Shown here one piece after another: positions 9,323 to 17,472 of a stretch of 64,000 bases of DNA (positions are counted from its first letter, which is position 1; every line of letters begins with the position of its first letter). The notes beneath the pieces are model-generated. The model was not told where the DNA came from, searched no databases, and saw nothing but the letters and a program-made list of their open reading frames with translations. Made by a program: the position numbers and the translations under genes. Source of the stretch: OLB4 sp002050165 (lineage in GTDB: Bacteria; Bacteroidota; Ignavibacteria; Tepidaquicellales; Tepidaquicellaceae); NCBI GenBank assembly GCA_030263475.1, contig SZPC01000001.1:186001-250000 (forward strand). Direction: 5' to 3'.

Positions 9323-10207
9323 GTGAATTTTGGTTATTTACTAAAAGAGTCATACCGTGGGCTTGCTTCTGCCAAGCTTTCGACGATTGCGTCAATCCTT
9401 ACGATTAGTTTGTCTTTGATAATGCTCGCAGTATTTTACAACATTTCGCTGAATTCATCAAAATTAATTGAAAGCATAAAAAACCGGGTAGAAATTGAAA
9501 TATTTTTGCAGGACAACTTCAGTCAGGAAAACCTTGATCAGCTAAGGGATATATTGAAGCGGACAGGTGGTGTGAAGAAAATTGAATACATCAGCAAAGA
9601 AGATGCAGCAAAAATTTTTGAGAAAGAGTTCGGAAAGGAAATGCTTGATGTCTTTGAAAGGAATCCCCTACCACCATCAATGAAAGTTTATCTGTTCGAT
9701 GATTATAAGACAACTTCAAGAATAGAAAAATTAATCTCGGACGTTTCAGAAAGCCCGATTGTTTCTGATATTGTTTATCCGAAGCAAAACCTTGAGGTTA
9801 TTGAACAAAACACAACGGGTATATATTACCTTAATCTAATTATCTTGATACTGATAAGTATCGCGTCAATCTTTTTGGTTTCAAATACAATACGATTGGT
9901 TATAAATTCTAAGGAGAGATTAATAGAGATATACAAATTGTTAGGTGCTACCAGAAATTTCATCAGGGCACCATTTATATTCGAAGGTCTTGTACAAGGT
10001 TTCATCGGCGGAATAATTGCTGTTGTATTGCTTTACCTCTTCTATATTTATTTCGCTTCTAATTACCTGAGCGAAATATTCAGTTTGACTTTCAACGATG
10101 GTATTTTCATGGTTGTGTTAGTTGTAATTGGGCTATTGCTTGGAACAATCGGAAGTACATTTTCAGTAAGAAAATTTTTAAAAGAAAAAATATCAATTGG
10201 AACATAA
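9323..10207 (+). CDS. ftsX: Cell division ABC-transporter permease FtsX
   Basis: A 294-residue permease. An N-terminal cytoplasmic stretch and first TM (about 20-42) are followed by a periplasmic loop with VEIEIFLQDNFSQENLDQLR and the family motif YISKEDAAKIFEKEFG. Three C-terminal TMs form the FtsX domain. FtsX partners the ATPase FtsE to activate periplasmic peptidoglycan hydrolases at division. ftsE is not in this window, so the pair is split here, as is common in this group. GTG start; its end overlaps bcp by 11 nt. Confidence 0.92.
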   Translation: MNFGYLLKESYRGLASAKLSTIASILTISLSLIMLAVFYNISLNSSKLIESIKNRVEIEIFLQDNFSQENLDQLRDILKRTGGVKKIEYISKEDAAKIFEKEFGKEMLDVFERNPLPPSMKVYLFDDYKTTSRIEKLISDVSESPIVSDIVYPKQNLEVIEQNTTGIYYLNLIILILISIASIFLVSNTIRLVINSKERLIEIYKLLGATRNFIRAPFIFEGLVQGFIGGIIAVVLLYLFYIYFASNYLSEIFSLTFNDGIFMVVLVVIGLLLGTIGSTFSVRKFLKEKISIGT

Positions 10208-10673
10208 ATCATTAAAGCCGGGCGATAAAGCTCCTGACTTCAAATTACAATCCGATGATGGAAAAGTTATTTCATTAAAGGATTTCAAAGGGAAAAAAGT
10301 AATCCTCTATTTTTATCCGAAAGATAACACTTCAGGTTGTACAGCCGAAGCAATTGATTTCCGGGATAATTTAAAACTTTTGAATAGAAAGAATGTAGTA
10401 GTAGTTGGAGTAAGTAAAGATAGTATTGAATCACACAAAAAATTCCGTGAGAAACATTCACTGAATTTTACATTATTATCAGATGAAACCGGAAATGTTT
10501 TAAATGCCTATGGAGTATGGAAAGAAAAAAGTATGTACGGAAGGAAGTATATGGGTATTGAACGAACCACATTTATAATAGATGAAAAGGGAAAAATTTC
10601 TGAAATATTTAATAAAGTCAAAGTAAAAAAACACGTAGAAGACATTATTTCAAAATTAAATAATCAGCATTGA
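10197..10673 (+). CDS. bcp: Thioredoxin-dependent peroxiredoxin (Bcp/PrxQ), 1-Cys form
   Basis: A 158-residue AhpC/TSA-type peroxidase that reduces hydroperoxides. The peroxidatic site is NTSGCTAEA with Cys48. The resolving cysteine normally five residues on is Ile53, and there is no other cysteine in the protein, so it should act as a 1-Cys peroxiredoxin. The conserved KDSIESHKKFREKHSLNF and ERTTFIIDEKG segments follow. TTG start inside the end of ftsX; TGA overlaps the next TTG start (ATTGA), implying translational coupling. Confidence 0.93.
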   Translation: MEHKSLKPGDKAPDFKLQSDDGKVISLKDFKGKKVILYFYPKDNTSGCTAEAIDFRDNLKLLNRKNVVVVGVSKDSIESHKKFREKHSLNFTLLSDETGNVLNAYGVWKEKSMYGRKYMGIERTTFIIDEKGKISEIFNKVKVKKHVEDIISKLNNQH

Positions 10674-11803
10674 GCGGAGAAATATATTTAAAAGAGGTTA
10701 ACAACGAAACACTTAAAGCACAGTTTATTGATTTTGCGTACAATCATTACAAAGGCTGCGAACATTACATTGCACCGTTAAGATTTGATATTAAGAATAA
10801 TCTCGATACACAAAAAAATCCTTTTTACCAGCACTCCAGAATCAAACTTTGGCTGGCTTTTGATGATGGTAAAATCGTCGGGCGGATAGCTGCAATTGTA
10901 AACGACAATCACAATAACTTTCATAAAGATAAGGTAGGTTTCTTTGGATTTTTTGAATCAATCAATAATAGACTAATCTCAAATAAATTATTTGATGCAG
11001 CAACTTCATGGTTAAAAGATCAGGGTATGGATACTATACGTGGACCGGTTAACCCGTCAACCAATGATGAATGTGGTTTGCTCGTAAACGCTTTTGACAC
11101 GGATAATGTAATACTCATGCCTTATAATTTTGAATTTTATGAAGAATTGATTTTAAATGCCGGATTCACAAAGTCAAAGGATTTGCATGCATTGTGGATC
11201 TCTAAAGATGTTATAAAGGATGAAAAAGTAATGGAGAAATTAAGACGTATCGCGGAAATCGTCATGAAGCGCGAGAATATAAAAATCAGAAAAGTTAATT
11301 TGAGAGATTTCGATAATGAAGTTCAACGGGTGAGAGATGTCTATAATAATGCCTGGAGCGATAACTGGGGATTCGTTCCGATGACGGAAGATGAGTTCAG
11401 ATATATTGCAAAGAATTTGAAAATTGCAGTAAATCCGGAGTTCGTTGAATTCGCAGAAATTGACGGTCAACCGATTGGATTTTCACTTGCTATTCCTGAC
11501 TTAAATCAGGCGATAAAAGGTTTGAACGGGAAATTATTTCCGTTTGGAATTTTCAAATTTTTATCCGGTAAAAAACGAATTAACAGGCTAAGGGTAATTA
11601 TAATGGGAATGAAACACGAATATCAGAAAAAGGGTATTGATGGGATATTTTACAAAAATCTTATTGAAAACGGAAACAGATTAAATTATATCGGTGCGGA
11701 GATTAGCTGGGTTCTGGACGATAATATGCCAATGATGAAAACTGCTGAAAACCTTGGTGCGAAAATTTATAAAACATACAGGATATTTGACAAAAAAATA
11801 TAA
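10670..11803 (+). CDS. GNAT-like N-acyltransferase, uncharacterised
   Basis: A 377-residue cytoplasmic protein with no signal or TM. It resembles the larger two-module GNAT-fold proteins (YghO-like) with segments IKLWLAFDDGKIVGRIAAIVN (about 57-77), GFFGFFES, IRGPVNPSTNDECGLL and, in the C-terminal half, PIGFSLAIPDLN and KGIDGIFYKNLIENG. Acceptor unknown. The TTG start overlaps the bcp stop by 4 nt, so it is the last gene of the symporter-ftsX-bcp operon. No terminator with a clear T-run follows. Confidence 0.65.
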   Translation: MSGEIYLKEVNNETLKAQFIDFAYNHYKGCEHYIAPLRFDIKNNLDTQKNPFYQHSRIKLWLAFDDGKIVGRIAAIVNDNHNNFHKDKVGFFGFFESINNRLISNKLFDAATSWLKDQGMDTIRGPVNPSTNDECGLLVNAFDTDNVILMPYNFEFYEELILNAGFTKSKDLHALWISKDVIKDEKVMEKLRRIAEIVMKRENIKIRKVNLRDFDNEVQRVRDVYNNAWSDNWGFVPMTEDEFRYIAKNLKIAVNPEFVEFAEIDGQPIGFSLAIPDLNQAIKGLNGKLFPFGIFKFLSGKKRINRLRVIIMGMKHEYQKKGIDGIFYKNLIENGNRLNYIGAEISWVLDDNMPMMKTAENLGAKIYKTYRIFDKKI

Positions 11804-12128
11804 AATTAATCTCAGCTACTTATGACTATCGGTCATTGAACTGTTAGTAATTATAATATAATAATTTGAGATTTTCTATACTTACACATTTATAATCCAA
11901 AATTATTTTTTAAACTCTTCATATCTCCATTTATAAAAAAGTTATTATTTTGAGTTGCGATTTAAAAAAAGAATTAATAACTTTGTTGATTCGTAAAATT
12001 GAAAGGTATTATTAGCTATATATCGTTCTTTAAAATAGCTTAACAGCAGGACTACCCAATTGCTGACATGATTGTTTTAAGATTGTTCATTATTGAACAT
12101 TTTTCGATAACTATAATAGGAGAAACAT
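11804..12128. other. Intergenic region upstream of rlpA, 325 bp
   Basis: AT-rich spacer without coding remnants. It contains the inverted pair AATCTCA (11808-11814) / TGAGATT (11877-11883), a possible promoter at 11955-11985 and the AGGAGA ribosome site of rlpA at 12118-12123. Confidence 0.45.
11955..11985 (+). promoter_or_regulatory. Possible promoter of rlpA
   Basis: TTG (11955-11957), 20 nt, then TAACTTTG (11978-11985), close to the TTTG-N19-TAnnTTTG consensus but one base longer in the spacer and with a 3-base -33. It would leave a leader of about 140 nt. Confidence 0.35.
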
Positions 12129-13055
12129 TTGGGTAAAATTAAAATCAATGTCATACTAGCATTAGTAATGTCATTAATTTTAATCAGTCCGGTTAGCAAC
12201 ATCTCAGCTGATCCCAAAACCGATTTAGCGGGATACACGGAAGAAGGAATAGCGTCCTGGTATGGACCTGGCTTTCAAGGGAGAAAGACCGCCAACGGTG
12301 AGCGGTTCGATACTCACGAAATGACTGCTGCACATAAAACTCTTCCGTTTAATACTCTGGTAAGAGTTATTAATCTCGAAAACGGATTAGAAACCATAGT
12401 GAGAATCAATGACAGAGGTCCTTTCAAACGGGGCAGGATTATTGATCTTTCACATGCTTCAAAAACTGAAATCGGTATGGGTGGCTTGGCTCAGGTTAGG
12501 ATTGAGGTGGTAACCCCTGAAGAACTCGAACAGGCTGAAAAGTTGGAAGAGAAAGAACTTCAGCCGATTGACTTGTTCGAAGAAACTCTTCCGGTTTCAT
12601 CAATAATCTTTGTAGAATATAATAAACAAAGAAAAGGAAATGATGAATCATTAACTGATGAGGAGTTCAGTGATTTGTTCACTCAATTCAGAAGGGTTAA
12701 AATCAAGGTTCTTACTCCTGACGCTGAAGATGCAGGTGAAACGATTTATCAAAAAGTGAACGAAGACGCAGTCAAAAATTACTTTGATGTAACTGAAAAA
12801 ATCAGATTCGTTAAGGGATTTACACTTAAAGTCGGTGAGTTCAAAGATAAATCTGACGCCTATGAGCTAATCGGTAAACTTGAGGCTAACGATGTTAATA
12901 AGATCTTCGTACAGGAAAAAATATCAACTACAGATAAGACGACCAACTACACGATATTTGCAGGTAATTATTTATCCGGAAGAGATGCGAAAAGTGATAT
13001 GAAGAAACTTGAGATTTTAGGACTGAAGAACAAGTTGGTACGAATTGGAAGCTAA
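12129..13055 (+). CDS. rlpA: RlpA-like septal ring lytic transglycosylase with SPOR domain
   Basis: A 308-residue exported protein. The signal peptide (hydrophobic 8-20) is followed by a double-psi beta-barrel (about 38-128) with GIASWYGPGFQGRKTANGE, the TAAHKTLPFNT stretch and NDRGPF (94-99, catalytic Asp region). The C-terminal ~75 residues (FTLKVGEFKDKSDAYELIGK onward) form a SPOR domain that binds denuded septal glycan. RlpA cleaves such glycan at the division site. TTG start with a good AGGAGA site 5 nt upstream (12118-12123). It converges on an amidase gene across a terminator. Confidence 0.88.
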   Translation: MGKIKINVILALVMSLILISPVSNISADPKTDLAGYTEEGIASWYGPGFQGRKTANGERFDTHEMTAAHKTLPFNTLVRVINLENGLETIVRINDRGPFKRGRIIDLSHASKTEIGMGGLAQVRIEVVTPEELEQAEKLEEKELQPIDLFEETLPVSSIIFVEYNKQRKGNDESLTDEEFSDLFTQFRRVKIKVLTPDAEDAGETIYQKVNEDAVKNYFDVTEKIRFVKGFTLKVGEFKDKSDAYELIGKLEANDVNKIFVQEKISTTDKTTNYTIFAGNYLSGRDAKSDMKKLEILGLKNKLVRIGS

Positions 13056-13061
13056 TTCATT

Positions 13062-13088
13062 AAAGCCGGTTTTGTAACCGGCTTTTTT
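13062..13088 (+). terminator. Rho-independent terminator after rlpA
   Basis: Perfect 10-bp stem AAAGCCGGTT (13062-13071) / AACCGGCTTT (13076-13085), loop TTGT, followed by T (to 13088). It lies between convergent rlpA and the amidase gene; only the plus-strand side has a good T-run. Confidence 0.85.
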
Positions 13089-13857
13089 ATTTAAATTCAC
13101 CTTGAAATTCATAGTCGAATTTAAACCTTGCAATTGCTTTGTATAATGAATTCGCAAGTTCATTTTTTCCGGTTTCTGAAGTTAAATATTTCAGATTTCC
13201 TTCGTCAGAGAGGTAACCGCATTCTACCAAAATCGAAGGCATTGTCGCACCCCACAGAACAACAAACGGTTGTTGGAATATTCCGCGTGATTTTAATACA
13301 GTGCCTTTTGTAAGTTCGGTTGAGAAAATTTTAGCAAGCCGTTGAGATGTATAAAGATTCGAGTGAAGGATCAGAGATGAGAGCAAATGTGAGAGTGTAT
13401 CGTCCTTTATACTTTGTGAAATTTTATAATCCGAAATTTGTGCAAGTGCATTATCTTCACCTACCATATCAAGAAGATATAATTCAAATCCGGATTTATC
13501 TGATTCCTCCGGTGATTTTGAGTTTGCATGAATACTTACGAATAATTTCCCGTTAGAATCGTTTGCAATTTTTCCCCTGTCAGTTAATTCAATAAATTTA
13601 TCTGAATCCCGTGTGAGTATCACCTTTACATCACTATATGCATTTTCGAGAAGCAACTTCAACCTCAATGCAATTTCAAGATTAAAATCTTTCTCAAAAG
13701 TACCATCGATTGCAGTTGTACCCGGATCCTTTCCCCCATGACCGGCATCAATTATTATGACGTCTATCTTATCTTCAATTCTTTGGGCATTTAGATTTAC
13801 ATCAAGAAACGAGATTAAAAAAATCGAAAAAGTGGATATATAAATAATAAACTTCAT
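13087..13857 (-). CDS. N-acetylmuramoyl-L-alanine amidase (Amidase_3)
   Basis: A 256-residue exported peptidoglycan amidase that cleaves between MurNAc and L-Ala. Signal peptide 1-24 (ends NLNAQ). Zinc ligands and catalytic residues are all present: IIIDAGHGGKDPG (His40), GTFEKDFNL (Glu55), FVSIHANS (His110) and ILVECGYLSD (Glu212). There is no added SPOR or LysM domain. Its ATG overlaps the yajQ stop as TAATG, so the pair is translationally coupled. Confidence 0.92.
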   Translation of the reverse strand: MKFIIYISTFSIFLISFLDVNLNAQRIEDKIDVIIIDAGHGGKDPGTTAIDGTFEKDFNLEIALRLKLLLENAYSDVKVILTRDSDKFIELTDRGKIANDSNGKLFVSIHANSKSPEESDKSGFELYLLDMVGEDNALAQISDYKISQSIKDDTLSHLLSSLILHSNLYTSQRLAKIFSTELTKGTVLKSRGIFQQPFVVLWGATMPSILVECGYLSDEGNLKYLTSETGKNELANSLYKAIARFKFDYEFQGEFK

Positions 13858-14354
13858 TACCTATAGTTTACAAACTGAAGCGCAAAATCAAGCTCAGCAT
13901 TATTTAATAGTTTTATGATTTCCTGCAAATCATCTTTAGATTTACCGGTAACCCTGACTTTGTCATCATTAATAGAGGGTTGAACTTTAAGCTTTGTGTC
14001 TTTTATCATTTTAACCAATTTCCTTGCATTATCTTTATCAATACCCTGTTGAAGTTTTATATCAATTTTTACTGAGCCACCGGAAGATTTTTCGATTTCA
14101 CCCGGTTTCATTGCTTTCAGTGAAATTCCCCGCTTAATCATTTTGTTTTGTAAAATGTCAATTACTGATTTAATCTTAAATTCATCCGAGCTATTTACAT
14201 TGATAACGTTTTCCTTTTTATTCAGTTCAATAGACGATTTGCTATCCTTCAGATCATAACGTGTAATAATTTCCTTAATCGCCTGATTAACAGCGTTATC
14301 AACCTCCTGTAGATCAATTTCAGAGACGATATCAAAAGAATTTTGTGATGCCAT
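13857..14354 (-). CDS. yajQ: YajQ family nucleotide-binding protein
   Basis: About 165 residues. The start is placed at the ATG giving MASQNSFDIVSEID, which matches the family's usual N-terminus; the frame is open to a TTG at 14387. Hallmarks are LQEVDNAVNQAIKEI, RYDLKDSKSSIEL and the C-terminal DDLQEIIKLLNNAELDFALQ. YajQ proteins have two RNA-binding-like folds; some bind cyclic di-GMP and act as effectors, which is not established here. Upstream partner of the amidase. Confidence 0.93.
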   Translation of the reverse strand: MASQNSFDIVSEIDLQEVDNAVNQAIKEIITRYDLKDSKSSIELNKKENVINVNSSDEFKIKSVIDILQNKMIKRGISLKAMKPGEIEKSSGGSVKIDIKLQQGIDKDNARKLVKMIKDTKLKVQPSINDDKVRVTGKSKDDLQEIIKLLNNAELDFALQFVNYR

Positions 14355-14429
14355 AAATAGAATTTTATGCAATATTAACTGTTTCAATTATAACCATCAA
14401 TAAATTAAAGCAGTTAAAGAATAGATTAA

Positions 14430-14460
14430 TTGAATCACAACGCAATTATGATTATATTTG
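14430..14460 (+). promoter_or_regulatory. Bacteroidota-type promoter of the TPR-sppA-HU operon
   Basis: TTG (14430-14432), 20-nt spacer, TATATTTG (14453-14460). The -7 box fits TAnnTTTG fully. Predicted start of transcription is about 30 nt before the ATG at 14496, through an A-rich leader with no Shine-Dalgarno sequence. Confidence 0.5.
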
Positions 14461-14495
14461 TAGTCTAAAAAAATTTTAGAAAAAAAATCAAAAAA

Positions 14496-15431
14496 ATGAG
14501 CAAGGTTAAAAATTATTTTTATCTGTTTGCATTACTTTTTGCAGGAGTCATAGCAATAAACTATTCAGGTTGTGCATCAGCTGAATCAACAACAGGAAAA
14601 CTCGCATACAAAAATGCAGACTACGTAAAAGCTGAAAAAGAGCTTTCAAAAGGTCTCATGGTAGATAAAAACGATGCTGAAGGTTGGTTTATGTTAGGTC
14701 ATTCGCAAATTGAACTTGGTAAGTTTGAAGAAGCTAAAACTTCATTCAAAAAAAGTCTTGAAATTTCACCTAATTTCGGCAACGATATTCTTAACCTTTG
14801 GGTAACAAAATACAATTCAGGAATAAATTCATTCAACTCAGGATTAAATTCGTTAAAGAATTCTGACTCAGCCGGCGCTGTAAGAAATTTTAGAAACGCA
14901 TTGTTAGGGTTCAGAGCTTCAGCAAGCATTATTCCTGATTCTGTAAGCTCATTTCAAATGATTGCCGATTCATATTTCTACCTTGAAGAGAATGACAGTG
15001 CTTTAATGGTATATTCATCTATTTTGGACAAGACTGCAAGCAAAGAAGATGCAATACAAATTGCAAGAATACTTTATGAGACCGGAATAAAATCAAGACA
15101 AGCTGAAAAATATGAAGAAGCTGAAACAATTTTCAATAAAGTACTAACAATCCCCTTCCTACCAAAAGATAACGAATACTACGAAATTGCATGTTACAAT
15201 ATTGCATATGCAAATTACTCGATTGCTACGAAGAAAGTCCAGGAAGACCCGGATTTCGATTACAAACCGTACATGAATAAAATCATTTCCGTTCTTGAAC
15301 CGGTCGCAAATAGTTCGAAGAATAACGAATTACTAGCTGATATCTATGATATGTTAATTGTAGCTTACGATGCTCTTGATATGGATGAAAAGAAAACAGA
15401 AGCAGAAACCAAGAAACAAAATTTGAAATAA
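14496..15431 (+). CDS. TPR-repeat lipoprotein
   Basis: A 311-residue protein. The N-terminus has a hydrophobic helix followed by NYSGCAS, a loose lipobox with Cys26 as probable lipidation site. Tetratricopeptide repeats follow: DYVKAEKELSKGLMVDKNDAEGWFMLGHSQIELGKFEEA region (about 42-82), then repeats around 127-160 and YEEAETIFNKVLTI near 205. Probably an envelope scaffold or assembly factor. First gene of an operon with sppA (4-nt gap), HU and a mini ribosomal protein. Confidence 0.75.
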   Translation: MSKVKNYFYLFALLFAGVIAINYSGCASAESTTGKLAYKNADYVKAEKELSKGLMVDKNDAEGWFMLGHSQIELGKFEEAKTSFKKSLEISPNFGNDILNLWVTKYNSGINSFNSGLNSLKNSDSAGAVRNFRNALLGFRASASIIPDSVSSFQMIADSYFYLEENDSALMVYSSILDKTASKEDAIQIARILYETGIKSRQAEKYEEAETIFNKVLTIPFLPKDNEYYEIACYNIAYANYSIATKKVQEDPDFDYKPYMNKIISVLEPVANSSKNNELLADIYDMLIVAYDALDMDEKKTEAETKKQNLK

Positions 15432-15435
15432 TAAA

Positions 15436-16401
15436 TTGGAGAACCCTCCCCACAGGAAAAATTCCGGTTGGAATTGGTTTTGGGGAATTACTGCGGTAAT
15501 TTTCTTAATCGTTCTTTTATTCATAGGTGCAGGAATTTTCTTCTTCGCATCTTCAGTATCGAACATTTCTTCAGATGGCAACCGTGACTTTTATTTTGAA
15601 TATTATGGGAGCGGAAAGGGAAAAATTGGTTTTGTTGAACTGAACTACCCCATTTATTCTTCGGAAGATATTGTTAGACAATTTAATAAATTCAGAAAAG
15701 ATGAGTCAATCAAAGCAATTTTGCTCAGGATTGACTCACCCGGTGGTGGTGTAGCAGCCTCGCAGGAAATTTATGAAATTATTAAAACCACCAGAGACAA
15801 CGGGAAACCTGTAATTGTATCATTTGGTTCAATTGCAGCAAGCGGTGGCTATCTTGCTGCTTGTGGAGGGTCGCTGATAGTTTCTAACCCCGGTTCAATA
15901 ACAGGCAGTATCGGAGTTATTGCAAATTTCGTTTCATGGAAAGAACTTACCGATAAAATAGGAATCAAAGATAACACCATTAAAAGTGGTGAACTGAAAG
16001 ATGCAGGCAATCCATTCCGTGAAATGAACCAATCTGATAGTTTATATTTTCAGGACATTGTAAATAATAGCTTCGAGCAGTTCTTTAACGTAGTGAAATC
16101 CGAGCGGAAGATTCCTGAAGAAAAATTGAGAAGAATTGCCAATGGCAGAGTGTTTACAGGTCAGCAAGCTCTTGAACTCGGTCTTGTTGACAAATTAGGT
16201 ACACTTCAGGATGCGGTTAAAATAGCTGCTGAAATGGGTGGTATTGAAGGTGAACCGGTTATTGTAATTGAGAAACGAGAACTTTCAGTTTTTGAAAAAA
16301 TTCTTGACCTCAGAAGCGACAATGATCTCAATGAGATTTCAAAATATCTCAAACAGGAATTTATTGAAGCTCCAATTTTGCAATACAAATTTGAAAGATG
16401 A
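15436..16401 (+). CDS. sppA: Signal peptide peptidase SppA, 36K type
   Basis: A 321-residue inner-membrane serine protease (S49) that degrades cleaved signal peptides. A TM at about 17-40 anchors one protease domain, unlike the double-length E. coli form. The oxyanion/substrate region IDSPGGG (99-105), nucleophile Ser136 in GSIAASGGYL, and general base Lys188 in SGELKDAG are present. TTG start four nt after the TPR gene; the TGA overlaps the HU ATG (ATGA). Confidence 0.93.
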   Translation: MENPPHRKNSGWNWFWGITAVIFLIVLLFIGAGIFFFASSVSNISSDGNRDFYFEYYGSGKGKIGFVELNYPIYSSEDIVRQFNKFRKDESIKAILLRIDSPGGGVAASQEIYEIIKTTRDNGKPVIVSFGSIAASGGYLAACGGSLIVSNPGSITGSIGVIANFVSWKELTDKIGIKDNTIKSGELKDAGNPFREMNQSDSLYFQDIVNNSFEQFFNVVKSERKIPEEKLRRIANGRVFTGQQALELGLVDKLGTLQDAVKIAAEMGGIEGEPVIVIEKRELSVFEKILDLRSDNDLNEISKYLKQEFIEAPILQYKFER

Positions 16402-16694
16402 CTAGAGCACAAATTGCTTCAAAAATATCTGATGCTACCGGATTGAGCAAAAAAGAGACGGAAATAGTAGTTGAAGGATTTATCAGTTGTGTTATAGATG
16501 CGTTATGTAATAATGAAAATATTGAAATAAGAGGATTCGGTACATTTAAGAACAATATAAAAAAGCCAAGAAAAGCAAGAAATCCGAAAACCGGAGAAAC
16601 AGTTTTTTTAGACACCCGATATATACCAATGTTTAAAGTTTCAAAAGAATTTAAAAAAGTTGTTCAGGAAAGTTTGGAAAAAAAAGTTAAATAA
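16398..16694 (+). CDS. HU family DNA-binding protein
   Basis: A 98-residue HU/IHF-type nucleoid protein. Recognisable blocks are MTRAQIASKISDATGLSKKE, the body IEIRGFGTF and the DNA-binding arm region RKARNPKTGE. A few residues longer than HUbeta at the C-terminus. ATG overlaps the sppA stop, and a 31-residue ribosomal-type gene follows after 20 nt. Confidence 0.93.
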   Translation: MTRAQIASKISDATGLSKKETEIVVEGFISCVIDALCNNENIEIRGFGTFKNNIKKPRKARNPKTGETVFLDTRYIPMFKVSKEFKKVVQESLEKKVK

Positions 16695-16714
16695 AAACTA
16701 AGGAGAATTAATAA

Positions 16715-16810
16715 ATGCCAAGCGGGAAAAAAAGAAAACGCGCAAAGATGTCAACACACAAAAGAAAGAAGAGGCTTCGAAAGAACAGACATAAGAAAAA
16801 AGTAAGATAG
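16715..16810 (+). CDS. Mini ribosomal protein, AURKAIP1/COX24 (mS38-like) family
   Basis: A 31-residue, extremely basic protein read directly from the DNA: MPSGKKRKRAKMSTHKRKKR, then LRKNRHKKKVR. The sequence matches the short Bacteroidota proteins of the AURKAIP1/COX24 domain, homologous to mitochondrial small-subunit protein mS38. AGGAG site at 16701-16705. It is too short for most ORF callers. Last gene of the TPR-sppA-HU operon, just before a terminator. Confidence 0.8.
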   Translation: MPSGKKRKRAKMSTHKRKKRLRKNRHKKKVR

Positions 16811-16822
16811 TATTATTAATCG

Positions 16823-16854
16823 AAAACCTCGTTTATTTTGTGCGAGGTTTTTTT
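16823..16854 (+). terminator. Rho-independent terminator of the TPR-sppA-HU operon
   Basis: Stem AAAACCTCG (16823-16831) / CGAGGTTTT (16843-16851) with an 11-nt loop and a run of seven T (16848-16854). Confidence 0.85.
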
Positions 16855-17079
16855 ATATGTAAATTTATGTTATCCTGTCTGAAATACATTCATAAAAAAA
16901 CGGATTAGAGATTTACGTTTGAAATATCAAACAACAATAAATTCAGCGAATACATTATGTGCTTGAAATTAGGAAAAGATTTACTTATGTTACACTGCTC
17001 GTGTTCGTTTTATTCCTACCGTTTTTTCTTTTCTGGGATTTTACTTTCTTCGGGTACTAATTTAAATTAAAATTACATT

Positions 17080-17367
17080 ATGTCACAGAACATTTATGTG
17101 GGTAATCTTCCCTATTCAGTTACAGAAGATTCATTAAAAGAATTGTTTGATTCTTATGGTGAAATTGAATCAGTCAAAGTTATTTCTGATAATTTTACCG
17201 GCAGGTCCAAAGGTTTCGGATTTGTTGTAATGAGCAATAACAGTGAAGCTGACAAAGCCATTTCAGAACTTGATGGAAATGAACTTGACGGCCGAAAGAT
17301 TAAGGTAAACATTGCAAAACCTAAAACTGAGAGAAAACCTTCCTACAGCAACAGAAACTCTTATTAA
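17080..17367 (+). CDS. RRM-domain RNA-binding protein
   Basis: A 95-residue single-RRM protein. RNP2 is IYVGNLPY (residues 5-12), RNP1 is SKGFGFVVM (about 48-56); the tail is short and basic/Ser-rich (KPKTERKPSYSNRNSY). Such proteins are RNA chaperones, often cold-induced, in Bacteroidota and cyanobacteria. It is preceded by about 225 nt without an annotated gene and followed by a terminator, so it is probably a single-gene unit, perhaps with a long regulatory leader. Confidence 0.92.
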   Translation: MSQNIYVGNLPYSVTEDSLKELFDSYGEIESVKVISDNFTGRSKGFGFVVMSNNSEADKAISELDGNELDGRKIKVNIAKPKTERKPSYSNRNSY

Positions 17368-17392
17368 TAGGAATTAATAATTGTCTGAAGTG

Positions 17393-17420
17393 AAAGCGGG
17401 ATTTAAAGCCCGCTTTTTTT
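17393..17420 (+). terminator. Rho-independent terminator after the RRM gene
   Basis: Perfect 8-bp stem AAAGCGGG (17393-17400) / CCCGCTTT (17409-17416), 8-nt loop, then T to 17420. Confidence 0.85.
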
Positions 17421-17472
17421 ATTTTAACATATTAGGAATTTACTTTAGAATACTTGTAATTTTAAAAGGACT

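Noticed and set aside
16914..16921. TACGTTTG box upstream of the RRM gene as promoter
   Set aside because: Fits the -7 consensus, but there is no TTG or TTTG at 19-20 nt upstream.
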